The notes under the pieces are model-generated. The model had not been told where the DNA came from. It searched no databases and saw only the letters and a list, made by a program, of their open reading frames with translations. This document shows, piece after piece, positions 52,280-60,366 of a DNA stretch of 64,000 bases. This DNA comes from Pelomonas cellulosilytica (lineage in GTDB: Bacteria > Pseudomonadota > Gammaproteobacteria > Burkholderiales > Burkholderiaceae_C). The stretch is taken from contig NZ_JAJTWU010000008.1 of assembly GCF_021353265.1 (NCBI RefSeq), positions 82,717 through 146,716 on the forward strand. Direction: 5' to 3'. Each line of letters starts with the position of its first letter. Positions within the stretch are counted from its first letter, which is position 1. A program made the position numbers and the translations under genes.

Positions 52280-53920
52280 ATGAGTTTCGAGACCCTGGGC
52301 CTGAGCCCCGCCGTGCTGCAAGCCGTCAAGGACGCCGGCTACGAGAACGCCACCGATGTGCAGGCGCAAGCCATCCCCGCCGCCATCGCGAACAAGGACC
52401 TGATGGTCTCGTCGCGCACCGGTTCGGGCAAGACGGCCGCCTTCATCCTGCCGGCGCTGGAGAAGATCCTCGCCGCCCGCGGCGACAACACCAAGCGCCG
52501 TGAGAAGGGCGTCATCTACGGCCCGCGCGTGCTCGTGCTGGCCCCCACCCGCGAGCTGGCCATGCAGGTCGCCAAGGCGGCGCAGACCTACGGCCGCCAC
52601 ATCCCGGGCCTCAAGGTCGCCACGGTGCTGGGCGGCATGCCTTACCCGCTGCAGATCCGTCAGCTGACCGGTCCGTTGGACATCCTGATTGCCACGCCGG
52701 GTCGCCTGATCGACCACATCAACTCGGGCAAGTGCGTGCTGAGCAACGTCGAGATGCTGGTGCTGGACGAAGCCGACCGCATGCTGGACATGGGCTTCAT
52801 CGACGATATCAACATGATCGCCGGCAACACTCCGGCCGAACGTCAGACGGTGATGTTCAGCGCCACCTTCGCCGGCCACGTCGGCCGCCTCGCGCAGCAG
52901 CTGCTGAAAGACCCGCAGCGCATCGAGGTCGCCACGCACACCGACACGCACGAGAACATCGAGCAGCGCCTGCACTGGGCCGACAACCCGCACCACAAGG
53001 ACCAGCTGCTGGAGTCCATCCTGGCGCAGCCGGAGCTGGACCAGGCCGTCGTCTTCACGAGCACGCAACGCGATGCCGACTGGCTGGCCGACCGCCTGGC
53101 CGAGCTGGGCCATGCCGTGGCGCCGCTGCACGGCGCGATGCCGCAAGGCAAGCGCAACCGCGTGCTGATGGGCCTGCGCCGCGGTGACCTGAAGGTGCTG
53201 GTGGCTACCGACGTGGCCGCCCGCGGCATCGACGTGCCGACGATCAGCCACGTCATCAACTACGGCCTGCCGATGAAGGCCGAGGACTATGTGCACCGCA
53301 TTGGCCGCACGGGCCGCGCCGGCCGCCAGGGCCTGGCGATCACGCTGGGCCTGCGTGACGACGTGGGCATGATCCGCCGCATCCAGCAGTTCACGACGCA
53401 GACGATTCCCGTGCAGCAGATCGCCGGCCTGGAGCCCAAGACACAGGAACCGCGCATCTTCCCGCCGCGCCCGGCCGGCAGTTTCGACGACCGCGGCCCG
53501 CGTGGCGGCTTCGGTGGCCGCCCCGGCTTCGGTGGCAAGAACTTCCGCCGCGACGACAACGGTGGCCGCCCGCACCATGGCGGTGGCAAGCCCTTCGGTC
53601 ACGGCGCCGACCGTGGCTTCGCACCGCGTGGCGACGAGCGTGGCTTTGCGCCGCGTGAAGACCGCAGCTTCGCCCCGCGTGGCGAGGGCCAGGGCTTCCC
53701 GCCGCGTGGCGACAACCGCGGTTTCCAGCCGCGCGACGACCGCGGCTTCCAGCCTCGTGACGACCGTGGCGCGCAGCAGCGCGGCGACCGTCCCTTCCAC
53801 GGTGGTGGCAAGCCGGCCTTCGCTGGCAAGCCCAGCTTCGGTGGCGGCGGTGATCGCCCGTCCTTCGGCGGCGAGCGCCGCGGCCCGGGCGGCCCGCGCA
53901 AGGGTGGCTTCGGCCGCTGA
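52280..53920 (+). CDS. DEAD-box ATP-dependent RNA helicase
   Basis: The 546-residue product has the full motif set: Q motif FETLGL…TDVQAQAIP, I SSRTGSGKTAAF, Ia PTRELAMQV, Ib TPGRLID, II LDEADRMLDMGF, III FSATF, then VVFTSTQRDAD, V TDVAARGID and VI HRIGRTGRAG. The last 150 residues are a low-complexity tail of RGF/APRGDERGF/QPRDDRGF repeats rich in Gly, Arg, Asp and Phe, suited to RNA binding. It resembles RhlE-type cold-shock helicases acting in ribosome assembly or RNA decay. The Shine-Dalgarno is weak (GAAG). Confidence 0.95.
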   Translation: MSFETLGLSPAVLQAVKDAGYENATDVQAQAIPAAIANKDLMVSSRTGSGKTAAFILPALEKILAARGDNTKRREKGVIYGPRVLVLAPTRELAMQVAKAAQTYGRHIPGLKVATVLGGMPYPLQIRQLTGPLDILIATPGRLIDHINSGKCVLSNVEMLVLDEADRMLDMGFIDDINMIAGNTPAERQTVMFSATFAGHVGRLAQQLLKDPQRIEVATHTDTHENIEQRLHWADNPHHKDQLLESILAQPELDQAVVFTSTQRDADWLADRLAELGHAVAPLHGAMPQGKRNRVLMGLRRGDLKVLVATDVAARGIDVPTISHVINYGLPMKAEDYVHRIGRTGRAGRQGLAITLGLRDDVGMIRRIQQFTTQTIPVQQIAGLEPKTQEPRIFPPRPAGSFDDRGPRGGFGGRPGFGGKNFRRDDNGGRPHHGGGKPFGHGADRGFAPRGDERGFAPREDRSFAPRGEGQGFPPRGDNRGFQPRDDRGFQPRDDRGAQQRGDRPFHGGGKPAFAGKPSFGGGGDRPSFGGERRGPGGPRKGGFGR

Positions 53921-54063
53921 ACCGCATGGACCCGTCTCGTTTTCGCCGCGTGGCGACGGGGCGGGTGTGCATTGCTGCCTGGTTCATCCCTTTCGGCGAC
54001 GCGTCGCCTTGTGAGCCTGGGGGCTGAGGCCTAGGCTGGTGTCCCCCACACGAGGAGGACACC

Positions 54064-55617
54064 ATGCTGGATGCCTTGGGAATTCGTACCTCGATCGGCA
54101 AGCGACTGGGCTGGGCCCAGGCGCTGGTCTTGCTAGTCGCGCTGGTCGGCTCGGGACTGGGCTATCTGGGCCTGCAGCGCGTCGCCGAAGAGACCCGCGT
54201 CATGTACGAGGAGTCCCTCGTCAGCGAGCGGCTGGCGAGCGACTGGTACCGCGTGGTGTTCAACGGCACGACGCGCACGACGGCGATCGCAGCGAGCCAG
54301 GACCCGAGCCTGGCGGGCTTCTTCGCCAAGGACGCCGCCGAGGCCTCCAAGCAGTCGAGCGAGTTCCAGGGCCGCTTGGACAAGGCGCTGAAGACGCCCC
54401 AGGAGCGCGAGGTCTTCGACAAGGTGGGTGATCTGCGCAAGCGCTTCATCAGCCTGCGCGACCAGATCAGCGACGCCAAGAAGGCGGGCGATGCCGCCCG
54501 GACGCAGCAGCTCTTCGAAGGCTTCCTGCCGGCATCACGCGAGTATCTCGACGGCATCCGTGCGGTGGCCGACCTGCAGCGCGAACGGCTGGACGCCGGC
54601 ATCGCGCTGGTCGTTGCGACCAACCAGAAAGCCCGCGTGGCGCTGGTCGTGTTCGGCAGCGTGACGCTGCTGGCGGGCGTGCTGATCGCCGTCGGCCTGA
54701 CGCGCTCCATCACGCGGCCGCTGCGCAACGCGGTGCAGGTGGCCGATGCCATCGCGCATTTCGACCTCAGCCGGCGCATCGAGCCGTCATCGCGTGACGA
54801 GACCGGCCAGTTGCTGGCCGCCATGAGCACGATGCAGGCCGCGCTCGTGCGGCTGATCGGCGAGGTGCGCGGCTCCAGCGACAGCATTAGCACCGCGAGC
54901 AGTGAGATCGCCGTCGGCAACATGGATTTGTCCGGGCGCACCGAGCAGACCGCCTCCAACCTGCAGCAGGCCGCGGCGTCGCTGACAGAGCTGACCGGGA
55001 CCGTGCGCCAGACAGCGGATTCGGCGACGACTGCGAACCAGCTGGCGGTGTCGGCCGTCGGCACGGCGCAGCAGGGCGGGACTCTGATGCAGCGCGTCGT
55101 CAACACGATGGGCGAAATCAGCGACAGCTCGCGCCGCATTCACGACATCATTGGTGTCATCGACGGCATTGCCTTCCAGACCAACATCCTCGCGCTGAAT
55201 GCCGCCGTGGAGGCGGCCCGTGCCGGCGAGCAGGGGCGCGGCTTCGCGGTGGTGGCCGGCGAAGTGCGCAGTCTGGCGCAACGCAGCGCTTCGGCGGCGC
55301 GTGAGATCAAGACGCTCATCGCGTCCAGCGTGGAGCGCGTGGATTCGGGCGCCGCGCTCGTGACGGAGGCGGGCAGCACGATGGGGCAGATCGTCCAGAG
55401 CGTGCAGCGGGTCAGCGACATCATTGCCGAGATCAGCGCCTCCGCGCAGGAGCAGAGCCAGGGCATCGGCGAAGTGAACAGCGCCGTGGGTCATCTCGAC
55501 CAGATGACGCAGCAAAACGCGGCTCTCGTCGAGGAGGCGGCCTCGGCGGCCGAGAGCCTGAAGGAACAGACGCAGCGCCTCGTGCAGGCGGTGGCGGTGT
55601 TCCGGTTGGCGCGCTGA
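54064..55617 (+). CDS. Methyl-accepting chemotaxis protein
   Basis: The 517-residue product has TM1 near residues 17-37 (LGWAQALVLLVALVGSGLGYL), a four-helix-bundle periplasmic domain, TM2 near 195-220 (ALVVFGSVTLLAGVLIAVGL), HAMP (RSITRPLRNAVQVADAIA) and a signalling domain with the hairpin IDGIAFQTNILALNAAVEAA and AGEQGRGFAVVAGEVRSLAQRSA. It lacks a C-terminal NWETF-type receptor-tethering pentapeptide, ending AVFRLAR. GAGGAGG precedes the ATG. The ligand is unknown. It lies beside the polysaccharide locus but convergent to it. Confidence 0.95.
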   Translation: MLDALGIRTSIGKRLGWAQALVLLVALVGSGLGYLGLQRVAEETRVMYEESLVSERLASDWYRVVFNGTTRTTAIAASQDPSLAGFFAKDAAEASKQSSEFQGRLDKALKTPQEREVFDKVGDLRKRFISLRDQISDAKKAGDAARTQQLFEGFLPASREYLDGIRAVADLQRERLDAGIALVVATNQKARVALVVFGSVTLLAGVLIAVGLTRSITRPLRNAVQVADAIAHFDLSRRIEPSSRDETGQLLAAMSTMQAALVRLIGEVRGSSDSISTASSEIAVGNMDLSGRTEQTASNLQQAAASLTELTGTVRQTADSATTANQLAVSAVGTAQQGGTLMQRVVNTMGEISDSSRRIHDIIGVIDGIAFQTNILALNAAVEAARAGEQGRGFAVVAGEVRSLAQRSASAAREIKTLIASSVERVDSGAALVTEAGSTMGQIVQSVQRVSDIIAEISASAQEQSQGIGEVNSAVGHLDQMTQQNAALVEEAASAAESLKEQTQRLVQAVAVFRLAR

Positions 55618-55646
55618 GTTCGGTTCTGGACAGGCTCGGCGCGCGT

Positions 55647-56666
55647 TTAAGGACGCTTCAGGAACGGCGCCAGCCAGCGCATCTGCGGCTTGTCCTTGCC
55701 ATCGGCGCCCGGCTCCAGGGACAGGAAGTAGTCGCCCCACGTCGGGCCGCCGGCCCACCACAGCCAGCCGTCCCAGACGTCGGCGTTGTCTTCGAGGTGC
55801 TTGAGCGCACCGCGCACGGCCTGCTCGCACACCGGGTTGGCGCCGCCGCCCACTTCGCCCAGGATGGCACGGCGCTTGTTGGCCTTGAGCCAGGCCGTGA
55901 AGCGTCGCAGCCGCTCCACGCCGATCGTCGCGCTGACGCATTCGGCGTTCGTGCCTGAGCCGTCCTTGTCGAGGTACTGGTGCACCTCGAACACCATGTG
56001 GTCGAGCGGGTCGCGCACGCGGCCCATGACCTCGGCATTGGGCGTGCCGTACCAGCCCGTCTCGAACCAGCTCCACGCGCCCGTGTAGCCGTTGCCGGGC
56101 AGCGTGATGAGGTTGGTGGCGCCTGTCGCGCGGATGGCGTCGACGGCGGCCTGTGCGGCCTCGGCCCAGACTTCGGTCGGCATGTTGCGCGGCTCGTTGA
56201 CGAGGCCGAACTGGACCTTGGGGTTGTCCTTGAACTGCAGCGCCAGGCGCCGCCAGAAGTCGGAGAAGGCGGCGATGGGCACCTCGGGCTTGCCGATGTG
56301 CTGGTCCTGGTAGGCAGCGTAGTTGTGCGGGTCCAGCAGCACATGCAGGCCGCGGGCGCTGGTGCCATCGACGAAGGCGCGCAGCCGGGCGAGCTCGGCG
56401 GCATCGAACTCGCCCATCAGCGTGGGCTGCAGCCGCTCCCAGCGGAAGGCAATGCGCATGACGTTCATGCCCTCGGCCTGGTAGTAGGCCGTGCTGTCGA
56501 CGCTGGGGTAGACGAAGTCCTTGCCGTAGATGCCGGGGAAGGGGAGCTTCTCGCCCCATTCGGCGCTGGACAGGCTGATGCCACGCCAGGGCAGCGGCCC
56601 GGCGGCGGTGGCGGCCTGGGTGCACAGGGCCAGCAGGCTGGCGGCGGCGAGTTGACGCAGGGTCAT
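55647..56666 (-). CDS. GH5 glycoside hydrolase, endoglucanase-like, exported
   Basis: The 339-residue product has a signal peptide (MTLRQLAAASLLALCTQAATA) and a GH5 barrel: RGISLSSAEWGEKLPFPG, YYQAEGMNVMRIAFRWERLQPT, acid/base Glu158 in FGLVNEPR and nucleophile Glu271 in AILGEVGGG. The opening pattern resembles endo-beta-1,4-glucanases of subfamily 5, though this is from memory of the motif. GGAG seven bases upstream supports 56666. It is third in a minus-strand operon after the SGNH esterase and another GH5, in a probable glucomannan or beta-glucan locus. Confidence 0.93.
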   Translation of the reverse strand: MTLRQLAAASLLALCTQAATAAGPLPWRGISLSSAEWGEKLPFPGIYGKDFVYPSVDSTAYYQAEGMNVMRIAFRWERLQPTLMGEFDAAELARLRAFVDGTSARGLHVLLDPHNYAAYQDQHIGKPEVPIAAFSDFWRRLALQFKDNPKVQFGLVNEPRNMPTEVWAEAAQAAVDAIRATGATNLITLPGNGYTGAWSWFETGWYGTPNAEVMGRVRDPLDHMVFEVHQYLDKDGSGTNAECVSATIGVERLRRFTAWLKANKRRAILGEVGGGANPVCEQAVRGALKHLEDNADVWDGWLWWAGGPTWGDYFLSLEPGADGKDKPQMRWLAPFLKRP

Positions 56667-56695
56667 CGTAGGTCTCCGGATTGTTCTGAAGGTCC

Positions 56696-57829
56696 TCATG
56701 GCGTCGTGCCGTACAGCGCGTTCACCAGCTCGGCCCGCCAGGCATGCGCTACGGGGTCATACAGGCCGAAGCCCGAGGCCAGCTCCCAGTACATCCACGG
56801 TAGCTGGCGTGCCGCCATCTCGCTGCGAATGGCCTGCAGGTAGCGCACGCGGGCGCCGATGGCGGCCTTGCTGTACGCGCCGAACTCGCCGACGACCACC
56901 GGGTAGCCCAGGCGCCTGCCTTCGCTGATGGCCAGGTCCAGGCCTTCGCGGATCTTGGCGAGCTGCGTCGCGTCGCAGCAATCCACGCTGGTTGCCGGGA
57001 CGGGGCTGATCCATTCGGCGCCCTGGTGCGTGAAGTTGAACGGCTCGTAGTGGTGGACGGTCAGCACCAGATGGACATCGGCCGGCAGTTGCAGCCTGGA
57101 CAGCGCATAGGCGCTGTTCCATTGCACCGGGCCGATCATGACGACGCGGCCGGGGTTGCTCGCCCGCACGACGCGCAGCGCCCGCGAGGCCAGCGTGTTC
57201 CAGTCGGCCTCCAGCTGGTTGTGCGGCTCGTTGTAGAGCTCGAAGACGAGTCCCGGCCCGGCCGCGGCGAAGCGCTCGGCGATCTGCCGCCACATCGCCA
57301 AGAAGCGCAGCTGCACCACGTCGGTGGCGACGCGGGTCTCACCGGCCTCCACCGCGTCGCCGTCGAGCTGGTGGTAGTGGTGCATGTTCAGCACTACGGT
57401 CACGCCACGGGCCAGAAGCTGATTGACGACGGACTCGACACGGCTCATGAAGCCCGGGTCGATGGTGGCCGCAGCGTCGGCGCTGGCGTGGTTGCTCCAT
57501 CGCACCGGCAGGCGCACAGCCCGGGTGTAGGCGGGGCTGGCGCCGGTGCCGACGAGCTGGATGAACTCGTCCTCGACCTTCAGGCCCCAGGCTCCTTCGG
57601 TTGGCGCCTCAAGCATGTTGCCGAAGTTGATGCCACCTCCCAATGCAGCGGCCGCCGTGCGGGCCTGGGCGGACGCGCCCGGCGGCGTGCCGGCGGGCAT
57701 CGTGGGGTAGGCAACCCAGGGGTCGCTGGACGGCGCCGGCGCGGGTGTCGTGGCACCGGCGCTGCCGCCGCCAGCGCCGCAGGCGGACATCGCCAGCGCC
57801 AGCCAGGTGATGACGAGCGATTGGCGCAT
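56696..57829 (-). CDS. GH5 glycoside hydrolase, lipoprotein
   Basis: The 377-residue product has a lipoprotein signal (ITWLALAMSACGAGG), a Pro/Ala linker and a GH5 domain: GGGINFGNMLEAPTEGAWG, acid/base Glu201 in FELYNEPHN, HHYEPFNFTHQGAEW and nucleophile Glu315 in VVVGEFGAY. The GN-LEAP motif occurs in endoglucanase and mannanase groups of GH5. GAGGAG six bases before 57829 decides the start. The lipid anchor would hold it at a membrane surface. It is 29 bp from the downstream GH5 gene and 81 bp from the upstream esterase gene. Confidence 0.93.
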   Translation of the reverse strand: MRQSLVITWLALAMSACGAGGGSAGATTPAPAPSSDPWVAYPTMPAGTPPGASAQARTAAAALGGGINFGNMLEAPTEGAWGLKVEDEFIQLVGTGASPAYTRAVRLPVRWSNHASADAAATIDPGFMSRVESVVNQLLARGVTVVLNMHHYHQLDGDAVEAGETRVATDVVQLRFLAMWRQIAERFAAAGPGLVFELYNEPHNQLEADWNTLASRALRVVRASNPGRVVMIGPVQWNSAYALSRLQLPADVHLVLTVHHYEPFNFTHQGAEWISPVPATSVDCCDATQLAKIREGLDLAISEGRRLGYPVVVGEFGAYSKAAIGARVRYLQAIRSEMAARQLPWMYWELASGFGLYDPVAHAWRAELVNALYGTTP

Positions 57830-57910
57830 GGTCATCTCCTCAAGCTCGGACATGGGCGTGCTGGGCATGGCGCGCCCGGGTGAGGCGCAGGGCCTGCAGC
57901 GGTGGCATCG

Positions 57911-60067
57911 TCATTTCAGCACCTCGGTCTTCAGGAAGGCGGTCAGTTCGTCCGCCATCAGCTCGTGCACGTCGATGCGTGGGTGGGCGTACGCGAAGGC
58001 CTGGAAGGTGTAGGTCCACACCCGGGCGTCGCCCTGCGCGCGCAGCGTCGCCACGGCCTCCTCCAGCGCGCGCGGAATTGCGGGCTCTTCCTTCCAGGCC
58101 GTCATGCCGCCGGCCAGCAGCACGAGCCGCGCCAACGGGTAGCGGGCGCGCAGCTCCCTCACGAAGGTGAGGTAGCGCGGCCCGAAGTCGCGGGCGATGT
58201 GCTGGCCCCTGGAAGCAGGAAAGCCATGGTCGTTCTGGCCGAGGTTGACCAGCACCACGTCGGGCGCCTGTGCGTCGGGCGGCGCGACTGGTGCGTCGAG
58301 CCGCGGTGCATAACGGTTCCAGACCTGTGGCATCAGCAACTGGTCCCAGGTGGCGGTGACACCGATGCCGCTGACGGCGATGCCGATGTAGTCGGCGCCC
58401 AGACGCTGAGCGGTCAGCGCGCCATACGCCCGCGTGCCGTCGTGGGTGGACAGGTCGGCGTACTGGTCCTGACCCAGGTCGCCGTTGCAGGCGCCGGCCG
58501 TGATGGAGTCGCCGTAGAACTCCAACCTGAGCCGGCGCGGCGGCGGCGGCGGCAGCAACTGCTCGCCCGGAGACAGCTTCAAACCCAGAAATACCGACTC
58601 GGCCTGCGACGCCTCCGTGCGCTTGATCAAGCGCAGCTCGTGCGTGCCGGCCGGCAATGGCAGCCGCCAGTCGGCCGGGCCGTCGCCGCGCAGCGCCAGT
58701 GCGTGGCGGCGGCCGTCCACGTCGACGGTGAAATGGTTGATGCCGCCGCGTGCGGGCGCAAGACGCAGCGTCAGCTCCCTGCCGGTGAAGCGCGCGCGCA
58801 GTTCGGTGCCGCTCCAAGCCAGCAGTCGGCCCCCCGGGGCCGCGGCGACGCGGCCGACCCAGCGCAGCCGCGGATCGTCCGGCGCGATCAGCTCTGCAGG
58901 ATTGGTGGCCGGCTCGCGGATGAAGTCGCTGCCGTGCAGCTCGGGCGCAAACACGCCGGCCGACATGACCGCAAGCAGGCTGGCCGGGCGGCCGCTGCCG
59001 GTCCATTCGTCGGGCTTGACGCGAACATGCAGCAGGTGCGCGCCGGGCTCCAGATCGCGGCCGACGACGCTGTAGTGCCAGCCCAGATAGCCCTGGCGCT
59101 CGGGGACGTGACCGCGCAGCGTGACGACGGGGCCGTCGTCCACCCAGGCCTCGAGGTTGCGGTAATGCTCGCTCTCGGCATGGAAGACGGCCACCTCACT
59201 GCCCCATACGAGGAAGTGCGCCTCGCCATAGTCGGCCCGGCTGATCCAGCCGGGCTGCTGGCCGACCCACTCGGGGTGGACTTCACCACCGCGCGTGAAG
59301 CCCTGCTGGCGATAGGGGTGAAGGTCATCGCCGCCCAGCAGACGAGTGAACTCGTGCGCGCGGCCATAGACAGGCTCCGGCGGCGGGGCGGGCTGTCGCG
59401 CGGGTTGCGCGATTGCCGCCAGGAGCGTTTCTGACAGCGCCTGCGCGATGCGCTGGTGGCCGACCGCATTTGGGTGGACGGGTTCGTCGTACAGGGCGCT
59501 CCAGCGGTCAATGCCGGCATCTTCGCGGGCCTGCATCCAGCGGCCGAAATCCAGCGCCGTGACGCCGTAGTGCTCGGCGAGCTTCAGCTGGACGTCGGTC
59601 GCATCGCGTGGCTGGTTGCCCTGCTGGGTCAGGCCCAGTACGACGACCGCTGGCGGCTTCTGCGCGCCCAGCAGACGGCGCAGCAGCGCCTCGTAGCTGC
59701 TGCCGCGCACGGCTGGGTCCAGCCATTGGTCGTTGACGCCGAACTCGACGATGACGAGGTCCGGGTTCGCATCCAGCACCTGCGACTGCAGCCGATGCGC
59801 CGCCGCGGCGGAGTCCGTGCCGCTGACGCCGGCATTGAAGAGGCGGATGCTCGGCCCCAGCGACCGGGCAAGCAGGGCCGCCCATCCCTGCTCGCGTGGG
59901 GGCTGGGCGGCGTAGCCGGTGGTGATGGAGCCGCCGATGGCAGCTACGGTGACGGGCTCGCCGGCCTGCAGCTTCTGCATGACCGACTGCAGCCGCGCGT
60001 CTGCTGCGTCCGCGGCGAGCGGCAGCATCAATGACAACCCCAGCGCCATTCCTTTAAGGCGGTTCAT
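57911..60067 (-). CDS. Double-domain SGNH/CE2-like carbohydrate esterase
   Basis: The 718-residue product has a signal peptide (MNRLKGMALGLSLMLPLAADA) and two SGNH hydrolase domains. The first (about 25-235) has Ser47 in AIGGSITTG, EFGVNDQ and DEPVHPNAVGH. A beta-sandwich linker follows. The second (about 350-718) resembles CE2 acetyl esterases: a jelly-roll (ARFTGRELTLRL…FTVDVDGRRHAL) and Ser521 in FYGDSITAG, with NLGQNDHGF and a C-terminal Asp-x-His (RIDVHE). CE2 enzymes remove acetyl groups from xylan or glucomannan. The beta-mannosidase and GH5 neighbours favour glucomannan. ATG 60067 is chosen for the signal peptide; an upstream ATG at 60112 is possible. Confidence 0.9.
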   Translation of the reverse strand: MNRLKGMALGLSLMLPLAADAADARLQSVMQKLQAGEPVTVAAIGGSITTGYAAQPPREQGWAALLARSLGPSIRLFNAGVSGTDSAAAAHRLQSQVLDANPDLVIVEFGVNDQWLDPAVRGSSYEALLRRLLGAQKPPAVVVLGLTQQGNQPRDATDVQLKLAEHYGVTALDFGRWMQAREDAGIDRWSALYDEPVHPNAVGHQRIAQALSETLLAAIAQPARQPAPPPEPVYGRAHEFTRLLGGDDLHPYRQQGFTRGGEVHPEWVGQQPGWISRADYGEAHFLVWGSEVAVFHAESEHYRNLEAWVDDGPVVTLRGHVPERQGYLGWHYSVVGRDLEPGAHLLHVRVKPDEWTGSGRPASLLAVMSAGVFAPELHGSDFIREPATNPAELIAPDDPRLRWVGRVAAAPGGRLLAWSGTELRARFTGRELTLRLAPARGGINHFTVDVDGRRHALALRGDGPADWRLPLPAGTHELRLIKRTEASQAESVFLGLKLSPGEQLLPPPPPRRLRLEFYGDSITAGACNGDLGQDQYADLSTHDGTRAYGALTAQRLGADYIGIAVSGIGVTATWDQLLMPQVWNRYAPRLDAPVAPPDAQAPDVVLVNLGQNDHGFPASRGQHIARDFGPRYLTFVRELRARYPLARLVLLAGGMTAWKEEPAIPRALEEAVATLRAQGDARVWTYTFQAFAYAHPRIDVHELMADELTAFLKTEVLK

Positions 60068-60124
60068 CTTCTTGGCGTCGTGCCGACCGCCCGTGAGCGG
60101 CGGTGGTGGCACGTTGTCTCTGTT

Positions 60125-60135
60125 GTTTAGTAAAC
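60125..60135. promoter_or_regulatory. Palindromic operator candidate in the mannan locus
   Basis: GTTTA-G-TAAAC is a perfect 5-bp inverted repeat around one base, in an AT-rich island between the divergent esterase and beta-mannosidase genes. It lies at about +1 to +11 of the inferred minus-strand promoter. Confidence 0.45.
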
Positions 60136-60142
60136 GTCTGTG

Positions 60143-60171
60143 ATTATGGTGCCGCGTGATTTCGTTGGCAC
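60143..60171 (-). promoter_or_regulatory. Candidate promoter of the esterase-GH5-GH5 operon
   Basis: On the minus strand, GTGCCA (60171-60166), 17 bases and CATAAT (60148-60143) resemble -35 and -10 boxes. Transcription would begin near 60136, about 70 bases before the esterase ATG. Confidence 0.4.
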
Positions 60172-60366
60172 TGAATGTCTCCTGTAGAGGACATCCGGAC
60201 TATCCCCGAGTGCCGGCGCAATTTGAGAGAAACAGAATGCGCAACAAAACAATGTTTAGCTTTGCCGCAGGCGAGGCAGGAGACAGGTCGCCGCCCCTGG
60301 GTTGCGACCGATCGGCAGCCCGAGAGATGGGCGCCCGTCGTCTCCGGTCGCGCGGCAGGGCGCGTG

